Assembly (NCBI RefSeq): GCF_000196675.2
Contig: NC_015312.1
Span: forward strand, 6,526,501 to 6,590,500
Direction of reading: 5' to 3'
Length of the DNA stretch: 64,000 nt
Source: Pseudonocardia benzenivorans CB1190
GTDB taxonomy: Bacteria > Actinomycetota > Actinomycetes > Mycobacteriales > Pseudonocardiaceae
The position numbers were made by a program, and so were the translations under genes. Under the pieces are notes generated by a model. That model had not been told where the DNA came from, did not search any database, and saw only the letters and a program-made list of their open reading frames with translations. The number at the start of each line of letters is the position of its first letter. Position 1 is the first letter of the stretch. Positions 8,381 to 16,500 of the stretch are shown here, in pieces.

Positions 8381-9013
8381 GTGAAACCCGTCCGTGATCG
8401 TCGGAGCAGCAGGTGGGACACCCACCGCGAGCAGCGCCGCGCCGAGCTCGTCGTCGCTGCGATCGAGGCGGTCCGGGCCCACGGGGCGGGCGTCGGGATG
8501 GACGACGTCGCCGCCGCGGCCGGGACGTCGAAGACGGTGGTCTACCGGCACTTCCAGGACCGGACGGGCCTCTACGTCGCGGTCTGCGAGGCCGTCGCCG
8601 CGACGCTCGTCACGCGCATCCGCGCCGCCGTCGACACCGCCCGCGACGCCACCGGCAGCCCGCACGCCATGGTCGCCGCGGGCATCGACGCCTACCTGTG
8701 GCTGATCGAGAGCGACCGCGAGGTGTACCGGTTCGTGGTACACCGACCGCTGCTCGACAGCGGTACGACGGACCCCGTGACCGACCTGACGACGGTGATC
8801 GGCGACCACGTCGCGCAGGTGATCGACTCCGCCGTGCACGACCCGCGTGCCGCCCGCTCCTGGGGGCACGGCGTCGTCGGCCTGGTCCGCGGCGCCGCCG
8901 ACGACTGGCTCGCCCGCCCCGACGGCACCACCCGCGCCGAGCTCACCGCCCGGCTCACCGATCTCGCCTGGACCGGGCTCGCCGGTCTGCGCACCCCGGA
9001 GGTGACCCCGTGA
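8381..9013 (+). CDS. TetR family transcriptional regulator of the fatty-acid locus
   Basis: The product has 210 residues. The N-terminal helix-turn-helix is typical (GVGMDDVAAAAGTSKTVVYRHFQDRTGLY, about residues 35-65), followed by an alpha-helical ligand domain. It is transcribed away from fadA2-fabG4-htdX and its stop overlaps the fadE5 start, so it probably controls both directions in response to an acyl-CoA or fatty acid. The GTG at 8381 is the only start that keeps the complete HTH. Confidence 0.88.
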   Translation: MKPVRDRRSSRWDTHREQRRAELVVAAIEAVRAHGAGVGMDDVAAAAGTSKTVVYRHFQDRTGLYVAVCEAVAATLVTRIRAAVDTARDATGSPHAMVAAGIDAYLWLIESDREVYRFVVHRPLLDSGTTDPVTDLTTVIGDHVAQVIDSAVHDPRAARSWGHGVVGLVRGAADDWLARPDGTTRAELTARLTDLAWTGLAGLRTPEVTP

Positions 9014-10914
9014 CCACCGCTGTTCCGACCGATCCCCGCCTGCACGCACTGCGCACGCTGCTCGACGGACGATGGTCCGCCGTGCGGGAAGAGGTGCGCG
9101 AGCAGATGGGCCGCTTCCGGCCCGTCGAGCCCGGGCTGTCGACGGAGGAGTACCGCGCCCGGGTCCTCGAACTGGTCCACGAGCTCGCCGCGACCAAGCG
9201 TCCCCATGCCGGGTTCGCGCCCGAGTACGGCGGCGAGGGTGACGTCGGCGGGACCGTCGTCGGTTTCCAGACGCTCGGCTACGGCGACCTTTCGCTGCTG
9301 GTCAAGGCCGGCGTGCAGTGGGGCCTGTTCGGCGGGGCGGTCCAGGTTCTGGGCACTTCCCGTCATCACGACGAATATCTGCGCCCGATCATGGACGGCG
9401 AGCTGCTCGGCTGCTTCGCGATGACCGAGACCGGGCACGGGTCCGACGTCCAGAACCTGCGCACCACCGGCACCTACGACCCCGACACGCACGAGTTCGT
9501 GATCGACACCCCCGAGCCCGGCGCGCGCAAGGACTACATCGGCAACGCCGCGCGCGACGGCCGGATGGCCGTCGTCTTCGCCCAGCTCGTCACCCGCGGC
9601 GAGACGCACGGCGTGCACGCCTTCCTCGTCCCGATCCGTGACGACGCCGGCGCCGCGATGCCCGGCGTCACGATCTCCGACTGCGGCGAGAAGGCGGGCC
9701 TGAACGGCGTCGACAACGGGCGGCTGGTGTTCGACCACGTCCGCGTCCCACGCGGCGCGCTGCTCAACCGGTTCGCCGACGTCGCCGAGGACGGCACCTA
9801 CTCCAGCTCGATCGAGAACGAGAACCGCCGGTTCTTCACGATGCTCGGCACGCTCGTGCGCGGCCGGATCAGCGTCGCGGGGGGTGCGGGCAGCGCCGCG
9901 CAGAAGGCGCTCGCGCTCGCCATCCGCTACGGCGCGGTCCGCCGCCAGTTCGCCGACCCCACCACCGGCGAGGAGGTCGCGCTGCTCGACTACCGCGCAC
10001 ACCAGCGCAAGCTCCTCCCCGCCCTCGCGACGACCTACGCCCTGCACCTCGCGCAGGAGGACCTCGTCGCCGAGATGCACCGCCTGCAGGCGCCGGGTGC
10101 CCTCGGCACCGACGAGCAGGCGCAGCGCGACCTGGAGTACCGCGCGGCGGGGCTCAAGGCCGTCGCCACCTGGCACGCGACCGCGACGATCCAGGCCTGC
10201 CGGGAGGCCTGCGGCGGGGCCGGCTATCTCGCCGAGAACCTGCTGCCGCAGCTCAAGGCCGACTCCGACGTCTTCACGACGTTCGAGGGCGACAACACCG
10301 TCCTGCTCCAGCTGCTCGCCAAGGGATTGCTGTCGGAGTACGGGCGCCGCGTCGGCAAGCTGGGGCCGCTCGGGACGGCCCGGTTCGCAGCGGGTGTCGT
10401 AGCGGAGTCGGCGGCCGAGAAGACCGGGCTCAACAAGCTGTCGCACCGCGTGAAGGCCTTCGCCCCGCGCTCGGCCGACGCGCAGTCGCGGCTGCTGCAC
10501 GACCGCGCCGAGCACCTGCTGGCGAGCCTCGCCCGGCGGCTGCGGCCGGCGCTCGCGGACGGCGCCGACCAGTTCGGCATCTTCAACGGCGCCCAGGACC
10601 ATCTCCTGCACGCGGCCCGCGCACACGTCGACGCCGTCGTGTACGACGCCGTCGCGACGGCCGTCGACCAGGTGACCGACGTCCCCGCCCGGGAGCTGCT
10701 CGCCCAGGTCCGCGACCTGCACGCGCTGTCGGTGATCGAGGCCGACCGGGCGTGGTTCCTGGAGCACGGACGGCTCACCGTCGCCGAGTCGCGGGCGGTC
10801 ACGGCAGCGGTCAACGACCTCTGCGCGAGCCTGCGCCCGCACGCCCGGCTGCTGGTCGACGCCTTCGGGATCCCCGAGAGCTGGCTCGACTGCCCGCTGT
10901 TGCACACCCGGTGA
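9010..10914 (+). CDS. fadE5: Acyl-CoA dehydrogenase, FadE5 type
   Basis: This is a long-form acyl-CoA dehydrogenase of 634 residues, like FadE5 and its relatives, which carry an extra C-terminal domain. Recognisable blocks are the flavin/substrate segment CFAMTETGHGSDVQNLRTTGTY, an IENENRRFFTMLGTLVRGRI region, and a CREACGGAGYLAENLLPQLK segment followed by FEGDNTVLLQ. It oxidises acyl-CoA to enoyl-CoA with FAD in the cytoplasm. The GTG at 9010 overlaps the TetR stop by three bases, so translation is coupled. Sequence upstream in the same frame is antisense-like Arg/Pro-rich noise and is not part of the gene. Confidence 0.9.
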   Translation: MTTAVPTDPRLHALRTLLDGRWSAVREEVREQMGRFRPVEPGLSTEEYRARVLELVHELAATKRPHAGFAPEYGGEGDVGGTVVGFQTLGYGDLSLLVKAGVQWGLFGGAVQVLGTSRHHDEYLRPIMDGELLGCFAMTETGHGSDVQNLRTTGTYDPDTHEFVIDTPEPGARKDYIGNAARDGRMAVVFAQLVTRGETHGVHAFLVPIRDDAGAAMPGVTISDCGEKAGLNGVDNGRLVFDHVRVPRGALLNRFADVAEDGTYSSSIENENRRFFTMLGTLVRGRISVAGGAGSAAQKALALAIRYGAVRRQFADPTTGEEVALLDYRAHQRKLLPALATTYALHLAQEDLVAEMHRLQAPGALGTDEQAQRDLEYRAAGLKAVATWHATATIQACREACGGAGYLAENLLPQLKADSDVFTTFEGDNTVLLQLLAKGLLSEYGRRVGKLGPLGTARFAAGVVAESAAEKTGLNKLSHRVKAFAPRSADAQSRLLHDRAEHLLASLARRLRPALADGADQFGIFNGAQDHLLHAARAHVDAVVYDAVATAVDQVTDVPARELLAQVRDLHALSVIEADRAWFLEHGRLTVAESRAVTAAVNDLCASLRPHARLLVDAFGIPESWLDCPLLHTR

Positions 10915-10930
10915 GCGACGGCCGGGGGGG

Positions 10931-11857
10931 TCACATCCGCAGGACGACCTTGCCCATCGCGTGGCCGGACTCGACCGCGGCGAGGGCCTGCGGGGCCTCG
11001 TCGAGCGGGCGGACGTCGACCACGTGCGGCGAGAGCGAGCCGTCGGCGACGAGCGCGGCGACCTCGGAGTAGACCTTCGTCGTCCGGCGTCGTTCGACGT
11101 CACGCCCGCCGAGCTCCTTGACCAGCGTCTTGTCGGCGATGCTGATCAGGTTCGCCGGGTCCTTGACCAGGCCTGCGACCTCGCGCAACGCGTCCCCGCC
11201 GACCATGTCGAACACCGCGTCGACCCCGGCGGGCAGCAGCTCGCGGACCCGGTCGGCGACGCCGGGCCCGTACCCGACGAGCGTCGCGCCCAGCGACTCG
11301 ACGAGCTCGCGCTTGCCCTCGCTCGCCGTGCCGACGACCGCGACCCCGCCGTTGCGTGCCAGCTGCGCCGCGGCCACCCCGACGCCGCCGCCGATGCCGT
11401 TGACCAGCAGCGTCGCGCCCTCCCGCAGGCCGAGGGAGACGATCCCGTCGTAGGCGGTGCAGACCGCGACGGGCAGCGCGGCCGCGTCGGTCCACGCCAC
11501 CTGTGGCGGCTTGTGCGCCGACGACGCCGCCCACAGCAGGCTGTACTCGCCGTACCCGCCCGCGGTCGGGGCCGTCGAACCGAACACCTCGTCGCCCACG
11601 GCGAAGCCCTCGACGTCCTGGCCGACACCGCGCACGATCCCGGACACCTCCCGCCCGAGCACGGCGGGGAACCGGGACGGCACCGGGCCGGGGCCGCCGC
11701 TGCGCGACTTCCAGTCGGCCGGGTTGATCCCTGCCGCGCGGACCTCGACGAGCAGCTCGCCCGGACCCGGCTCGAGCATGGGCAGGTCCAGGAAGAGCTG
11801 GTTCTCGGGGCCGCCGACGGCGCTGAAGCCGTAGGCGCGGAAGGTCGCGGTCGTCAT
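10931..11857 (-). CDS. NADPH:quinone reductase-like zinc-independent MDR oxidoreductase
   Basis: This 308-residue medium-chain dehydrogenase/reductase lacks the zinc-binding cysteines. It has the GroES-like N-terminal part (AAGINPADWKSRSG, FPAVLGREVSGIV) and a nucleotide-binding motif LLVNGIGGGVGVAAAQLA, which points to NADPH-dependent quinone or enone reduction. The C-terminus ends GHAMGKVVLRM, as in QOR relatives. It ends 16 bases after the convergent fadE5 stop. Upstream lies a long hairpin and then the DinB-like gene, so it is probably its own transcript. The substrate is unknown. Confidence 0.85.
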   Translation of the reverse strand: MTTATFRAYGFSAVGGPENQLFLDLPMLEPGPGELLVEVRAAGINPADWKSRSGGPGPVPSRFPAVLGREVSGIVRGVGQDVEGFAVGDEVFGSTAPTAGGYGEYSLLWAASSAHKPPQVAWTDAAALPVAVCTAYDGIVSLGLREGATLLVNGIGGGVGVAAAQLARNGGVAVVGTASEGKRELVESLGATLVGYGPGVADRVRELLPAGVDAVFDMVGGDALREVAGLVKDPANLISIADKTLVKELGGRDVERRRTTKVYSEVAALVADGSLSPHVVDVRPLDEAPQALAAVESGHAMGKVVLRM

Positions 11858-11946
11858 GTCACTGTCCTACCCCGTCGCGGCGGGAAGGGCTTGGCCGCGG
11901 GTGCACGAACCCCTGCGCACCGGCCCGCCCCCGTTACCTCCCCGCG

Positions 11947-11994
11947 CGCAACCTCACGGTCGCCCCGGCGCGTTCCGACGACCGTGAGGTTGCG
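11947..11994. terminator. Long-stem hairpin downstream of the DinB-like gene
   Basis: The arms CGCAACCTCACGGTCG (11947-11962) and their exact reverse complement (11979-11994) enclose a 16-nt loop. It lies in the gap after the stop of the minus-strand gene at 12032, so a terminator role is likely. It may alternatively be a palindromic repeat related to the others in this window. Confidence 0.6.
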
Positions 11995-12031
11995 GCCGGG
12001 TCTGGTGCGCGACCTCAGGGCTCGCCCGAGT

Positions 12032-12640
12032 TCAGCGCGGCGCGACGCCGAGGTCGTGCAGGTGGTGTTCGACGTCGTGCAGGAAGTACCGGGACAACGT
12101 CGCGACGGTGAAGACACTGCCGTCGCCGCGGCGCGCGGGGCGGTCCCACTGGTCGGGGCGCACCGCGTCCCACGACGCCGCGATCCGCTCGCCCGCATCG
12201 ACCAGCTCCGCCGCCACCACGGCCGGGTCCTGCAGGTCGTAGCGGTCCTCGCGGGCGGTGACGTCCTGGTCCCAGTTGGCGAACTCCGGGTCCTCGGCAC
12301 GCAGCATCAGCGCGAGCCGCTCGTCGAAGATCCGGAAGACGTCGCGGACGTGGCAGCCGTACTCGAGCGCCGACCACGTCGCGGGGTCCGGCCGCCGCGC
12401 CGCGCCGGGCGCCGCGAGGGCGGCGCGGTACCCGGGCAACGCCGCCCGCACCCGGTCACCGACCTCGGCCGGGGCGACGCCGCGGGTGTCGAGCCCGCAC
12501 TCCGGGCAGGCCTCGTCGAGAACCCAGGTCCAGTCCTTGCCGTCGGGGACGATGCCGTCGGGAACAGGGCTGCCCGGGGCGGGGCCGCCGGGAACGGGGC
12601 CGCCCGGGACGGGGCCGTCGGGGACGATCGTGTCGGTCAC
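12032..12640 (-). CDS. DinB-superfamily protein with N-terminal VPGGP repeat
   Basis: The 202-residue protein has a four-helix DinB-like body with metal-ligand histidines (LEYGCHVRDVFRIFDERLAL and RYFLHDVEHHLHDL). These proteins often bind Ni or Zn and act as thiol transferases or mycothiol-dependent enzymes; the exact role is unknown. Before the body lies a CPECGLD motif and a short repeated segment (VPDGPVPGGPVPGG and so on), encoded by a 15-bp tandem repeat. The GTG at 12640 follows GAGGGTGG at a proper distance. The left end of an IS110-family element is only 27 bases upstream, so the native promoter may have been displaced. Confidence 0.75.
   Translation of the reverse strand: MTDTIVPDGPVPGGPVPGGPAPGSPVPDGIVPDGKDWTWVLDEACPECGLDTRGVAPAEVGDRVRAALPGYRAALAAPGAARRPDPATWSALEYGCHVRDVFRIFDERLALMLRAEDPEFANWDQDVTAREDRYDLQDPAVVAAELVDAGERIAASWDAVRPDQWDRPARRGDGSVFTVATLSRYFLHDVEHHLHDLGVAPR
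12541..12630. repeat. 15-bp tandem repeat encoding P-D/G-G-x-V units
   Basis: Six successive 15-base units of the type cgtcgggaacagggc follow each other inside the 5' end of the DinB-like gene. On the minus strand they encode five-residue units such as VPDGP and VPGGP. The array may vary in copy number between strains. Confidence 0.8.
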
Positions 12641-12667
12641 TGGTCCACCCTCTTCTGTGCGGGGGTC

Positions 12668-14148
12668 ATGAGGGCCTCTGTGGTAGGAAACGGTCGGGAG
12701 CCGGGGTGACGGCCCGCGTCGGTCGCCGTGAGACGGCCGCGATGACACTGCCGCCCCCGGTTCCTGCCCGGTCTGAGATCGACGACAGAGGGCTGCTGCG
12801 GTGTTGAGTGCCGGTCAGTGACCACTCGACTCGGGGCCGGGCTCTCGACCGTGTCCTGCCCACTGTGGACAGGAAGGCGACGAACGTGTCGCTGGTGGGT
12901 GCCGAGTACTTCGTGGGGATCGACTGGGCCGCGACGAACCATGCGGTATGCGTTCTCGACTCGTCCGGGCGTCGAGTCACCGGGTTCGGCGTGGAGCACA
13001 CCGCGGCGGGGTTCACCGGTCTGATCCGCCGACTCGCCAAGCTGGGTGAGCCGGGCGGGGTGCCGGTGGCCATCGAGCGCCCGGACGGGCGGCTGGTCGA
13101 CGCGCTGCTCGCCGCCGGCTACCCGGTGGTGGCGGTGAAGCCGAACGCGATCAAGACCTGGCGTGAGGGTGAGGTGATCTCCGGGGCGAAGTCTGATCCC
13201 GGTGACGCTCACGTGATCGCCGAGTACCTGCGTCTGCGCGCGCATCGGCTGCGGGCGGCGACCCCCCTGTCCGAGGACACCCGCGCGCTGCGTCTGGTGT
13301 CGCGCACCCGCTCGGATCTGGTCGCCGCCCGTGTCGCGGCGGGCAACCAGCTCGCCGCGCTGCTGGACACGGCCTGGCCCGGGGCGAAGGAGATCTTCGC
13401 CGAGGTGACCTCGGCGATCAGTCTGGCGTTCCTTCACCGCTATCCGACCCCCGATCATGCCGCGCACCTCGGGGAGAAGCGGATGGCGGCGTTCTGCATC
13501 AAGCACGGCTACTCCGGACGTCGCAGCCCCGCCGAGCTGCTCACCCGGCTGCGCGCCGCACCGGCCGGTGTCAGCGGCGCAGTCGTGTCCGACGCGCTGC
13601 GCGACGCCGTCCTCGCCCTGATCGCGGTCCTGACCGCGCTCAACACAGCGATCAAGGACCTCGACCGGTCCAACGCCGCGCACCTGCACGCCCACCCCGA
13701 CGGAAAGGTGTTCACCAGCTTCCCCCGCGCCGGACTGGTCAACGCCGCCCAGATCCGCGCTGAGCTCGCCGAACCCGACGCCTACTCCGGACCGGATGCC
13801 ATCGCTGCCCTCGCCGGGCTGGTCCCGGTCACCCGCGCGTCGGGCAAGCACCACGCGGTGAGTTTCCGTTGGGCCTGTAACAAGCGGCTGCGCGTCGCGT
13901 TGACCACCTTCGCCGACAATTCCCGCCACTCCAGTCCCTGGGCCGCCGGCATCTACCGGCGAGCTATCGCCGGCGGCAAGGACCATCCGCACGCGATCCG
14001 GATCCTCGCCAGAGCCTGGGTTCGAGTGATCTGGCGCTGCTGGAACAACGGACAGCCCTACGACCCCGCCCGCCATGGCGGGGCAGCCCGCCAACTCAAC
14101 CCACCGACCGCAGCCTGACGATCTTGAGGTTGACACAGAGGGTGTCAT
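12668..14148 (+). mobile_element. IS110-family (IS1111-like) insertion sequence
   Basis: The element holds one transposase gene. Its likely ends are marked by imperfect inverted repeats, ATGAGGGCCTCTGTG (12668-12682) and CACAGAGGGTGTCAT (14134-14148), which match at 12 of 15 positions when inverted. Inverted repeats around the transposase gene fit the IS1111 subgroup; classic IS110 elements lack them. No target duplication is visible. Exact boundaries are uncertain because IS1111 repeats lie slightly inside the true ends. Confidence 0.8.
12886..14118 (+). CDS. IS110-family transposase (DEDD type)
   Basis: The 410-residue protein starts with the RuvC-like DEDD domain (YFVGIDWAATNHAVCVLDSSG, VAIERPDGRLVDALLAAGY, SDPGDAHVIAEYLR). 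Its C-terminal part has the transposase_20 helix-hairpin region (FTSFPRAGLVNAAQIRAEL, then SGPDAIAALAGLVPVTRASG). Both halves are intact, so the element may be active. The GTG at 12886 has a good AGGAAGG ribosome-binding site; an in-frame GTG at 12808 would add 26 residues without family similarity. Confidence 0.92.
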   Translation: MSLVGAEYFVGIDWAATNHAVCVLDSSGRRVTGFGVEHTAAGFTGLIRRLAKLGEPGGVPVAIERPDGRLVDALLAAGYPVVAVKPNAIKTWREGEVISGAKSDPGDAHVIAEYLRLRAHRLRAATPLSEDTRALRLVSRTRSDLVAARVAAGNQLAALLDTAWPGAKEIFAEVTSAISLAFLHRYPTPDHAAHLGEKRMAAFCIKHGYSGRRSPAELLTRLRAAPAGVSGAVVSDALRDAVLALIAVLTALNTAIKDLDRSNAAHLHAHPDGKVFTSFPRAGLVNAAQIRAELAEPDAYSGPDAIAALAGLVPVTRASGKHHAVSFRWACNKRLRVALTTFADNSRHSSPWAAGIYRRAIAGGKDHPHAIRILARAWVRVIWRCWNNGQPYDPARHGGAARQLNPPTAA

Positions 14149-14164
14149 CGGACGAGCCTCGGTC

Positions 14165-14204
14165 GTGAGTGGCGATGGTCGCCAGAGCGACCATCGCCAC
14201 TCAC
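14165..14204. repeat. 40-bp palindromic element, family A, copy 2
   Basis: The 18-nt arm GTGAGTGGCGATGGTCGC and its reverse complement surround the centre CAGA. The element lies 16 bases after the right end of the IS110-family element. Read from the minus strand, its first bases GTGA supply the stop codon TGA of the glycosyltransferase gene (14201-14203). Confidence 0.95.
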
Positions 14205-15316
14205 AGTCGATTTACCGCCATCACGACGTCGGACGGGTCGGGCATCGCGGCGATCTCGTCGCGGACCGCGGCCGAGGCGGAGCGCAGGTCCGGGTCGTCG
14301 ACGAGCCGGGTCAGGGCGGCGGCCGTCAGTCCCGAGGGCTCGACGGCCAGGCCCGCGCCGCGCCGCGCGACGAGCCCGGCGTTGTACCGGCGATCCCCCG
14401 GCCCGGTCACGACGAGCTGCGGGGTCCCGGCCGCGAGCGCGGTCAGCACCGTCCCCGAGCCGCCGTGGTGCACGACGGCGGCGGCGTGCCGAAGGGCGGC
14501 CGACATCGGGATCCAGCCGACGGCGCGCACGTTGGGCGGCAACGTCCGGCGACTCGTCCGGCTGGACGGGCGGACCAGCACGATCTCGGCGTCGACGTCC
14601 GCGGCCGCGGCGACGACACGCGGCATCGGGTCCCCGCCGCCCGGGCCCGCCACGGTCGACCGGCTCACCAGGATCCTGGGCCGGGCAGTCGGTTCGGTGA
14701 GCCAGTCGGGCAGGCCCGCGCCGTCGTCGGGCACGGCGCGCATCGGCCGCCCGGCCCGGTCCCCGACGACGCTGCGCGGCGCGATCGTCACCGTCGCCGC
14801 GGGCGGGGGCAGCTCGTCGAGCAGACCGTGGCGGCGCAGCGCCCGCCGGAACAGCGGGCTCCGGACGACGGCCTCGACCAGCGACGGACCGTCGTGGAGC
14901 GAGTTCTCCTGCAGCACCGCGGGGATCTCCAGCCGGGACGCGGCGAGGGCGCCCGCGGGGGCCAGCGGCTCGTACACGATCACCTCGGCGCCGAACCGGC
15001 CCGCGACCGCGACGACGGCGTCGGCCAGTCCCTCGTTGACCGCCCCGAACAGCGGCCCGACGACGCTCGTCCCCGCCCGCCCCGCCAGCTCCCGGCGGGC
15101 CAGCCGCGGATGGGCGAGCATCGTGCGGGCGGCGCAGCGGGCGAACGAGACGTCCTGCGCGACGTCGACGACCCCGATTCCTCCCGTGTCGCGGCGCGCG
15201 GCGTCGCCCCCGCTCGCGATCACGACCTCGTGGCCGTCGTCGGCGAGCGCGTGCGCCAGCGGCAGCATGGGCATCAGGTGCCCGACGAGCGGTGCCGCGA
15301 CGACGAGGATCCGCAC
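14201..15316 (-). CDS. Glycosyltransferase, UGT/MGT type (GT1 family)
   Basis: The 371-residue GT-B protein begins MRILVVAAPLVGHLMPMLPL, typical of macrolide/flavonol-type glycosyltransferases. Its C-terminal donor site reads RAVGWIPMSAALRHAAAVVH followed by HHGGSGTVLTALAAGTPQLV. It would move a sugar from an NDP-sugar to a small acceptor in the cytoplasm. The start is a GTG, 18 bases after the stop of the DapC-like gene, so the two are likely co-transcribed. Its TGA stop is formed by the first bases of a 40-bp palindrome. The acceptor cannot be inferred; no polyketide or peptide synthetase genes are nearby. Confidence 0.85.
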   Translation of the reverse strand: MRILVVAAPLVGHLMPMLPLAHALADDGHEVVIASGGDAARRDTGGIGVVDVAQDVSFARCAARTMLAHPRLARRELAGRAGTSVVGPLFGAVNEGLADAVVAVAGRFGAEVIVYEPLAPAGALAASRLEIPAVLQENSLHDGPSLVEAVVRSPLFRRALRRHGLLDELPPPAATVTIAPRSVVGDRAGRPMRAVPDDGAGLPDWLTEPTARPRILVSRSTVAGPGGGDPMPRVVAAAADVDAEIVLVRPSSRTSRRTLPPNVRAVGWIPMSAALRHAAAVVHHGGSGTVLTALAAGTPQLVVTGPGDRRYNAGLVARRGAGLAVEPSGLTAAALTRLVDDPDLRSASAAVRDEIAAMPDPSDVVMAVNRL

Positions 15317-15334
15317 GTCAGCGCCCCGACATCG

Positions 15335-16486
15335 TCACCGCAGGCCCGCCAGGCGGCCGACGGCCTCGGTGAGCACCTCGTCGCGCTTGCAGAAGGCGAA
15401 GCGCACCAGCGGCCGCGTCGCCTCGACACCCTCGGGGGACGACGCGAACACCGAGACGGGCACGGCCGCGACACCGCAGAGCGTCGGCAGGTCGTAGGCG
15501 AGCTTGTAGCCGTCCTCGAACCCGAGCGGGCGCCCGTCGACGACGACGAAGTACGTCCCGCGCGGCTGGTAGACGGTGAAGCCCGCCTCGCGCAGGCCCG
15601 CGGACAGCAGTTCGCGCTTGCCGCGCAGCGACGTCGCGATCCCGGCGTAGAACTCGTCGGGGAGCCCGAGCGCGGCGGCCACGGCGGGCTGCAGCGGCGC
15701 GCCCGCGGTGTAGCTGAGGAACTGCTTGACCGCGCGGGTGGCCGCGACCAGCTCCGACGGGCCGTGGATCCAGCCGATCTTCCAGCCCGTCACCGAGAAC
15801 GTCTTGCCCGCCGACGAGATCGTCAGCGTCCGCTCGGCCATCCCGGGCAGGGTCGCGATCGGGATGTGCGGCACGTCGAAGGTCATGTGCTCGTAGACCT
15901 CGTCGGCCACGACGATCGCGTCGTGCTCGGTGGCGAGGTCGGCGATCAGCTGCAGCTGCTCGCGGTCGAACACCGCACCCGTCGGGTTGTGCGGGGAGTT
16001 GAGCAGGACCATCCGCGTGCGCGCGGAGAAGGTGGCGCGCAGCTCGTCGGGGTCGAAGCTGAAGTCGGGGGCGCGCAGCGGGACCGTCCGCAACGTCGCC
16101 CCGGAGAGCGCGGTCATCGCCGGGTACGAGTCGTAGTACGGCTCGAACGCGATGACCTCGTCGCCCGCCGAGCACAGCGACAGGACCGCCGACGCGATCG
16201 CCTCGGTGGCGCCGACGGTCACGAGCACGTCGGCCGGGTCGACCTCGAGGCCGTAGAAGCGCTGCTGGTGGGCCGCGACGGCCTCGCGCAGCGCGGGGAC
16301 GCCGGGCCCGGGCGGGTACTGGTTGATCCCGCCGGTGATGTTCGCCGCCGCGTCGGCCAGCAGGCTCGCGGGGCCGTCGGTGTCGGGGAAGCCCTGGCCG
16401 AGGTTGATGGCACCGGTGTCGACCGCGAGCTGGGTGATCTCGGCGAAGATCGTCGAGGTGAAGGGCGTCATACGCTCGACCAGCAT
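15335..16486 (-). CDS. dapC: Class I/II PLP aminotransferase, DapC-like
   Basis: The protein of about 383 residues has the fold-type I pattern: INLGQGFPDTDGP near the start, INQYPPGPG, NSPHNPTGAV, DEVYEHMTFD and the PLP lysine in SSAGKTFSVTGWKIGW. It closely resembles in layout the mycobacterial Rv0858c protein annotated as N-succinyldiaminopimelate aminotransferase. Methionine or kynurenine aminotransferase activity is an alternative. The ATG at 16486 precedes MTPFTSTIFAEI; a second ATG at 16471 is also possible. An IS630 element lies 13 bases upstream and separates it from the EphD-like gene, so its expression may have changed. Confidence 0.82.
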   Translation of the reverse strand: MLVERMTPFTSTIFAEITQLAVDTGAINLGQGFPDTDGPASLLADAAANITGGINQYPPGPGVPALREAVAAHQQRFYGLEVDPADVLVTVGATEAIASAVLSLCSAGDEVIAFEPYYDSYPAMTALSGATLRTVPLRAPDFSFDPDELRATFSARTRMVLLNSPHNPTGAVFDREQLQLIADLATEHDAIVVADEVYEHMTFDVPHIPIATLPGMAERTLTISSAGKTFSVTGWKIGWIHGPSELVAATRAVKQFLSYTAGAPLQPAVAAALGLPDEFYAGIATSLRGKRELLSAGLREAGFTVYQPRGTYFVVVDGRPLGFEDGYKLAYDLPTLCGVAAVPVSVFASSPEGVEATRPLVRFAFCKRDEVLTEAVGRLAGLR

Positions 16487-16500
16487 GGTCACCGACACTA

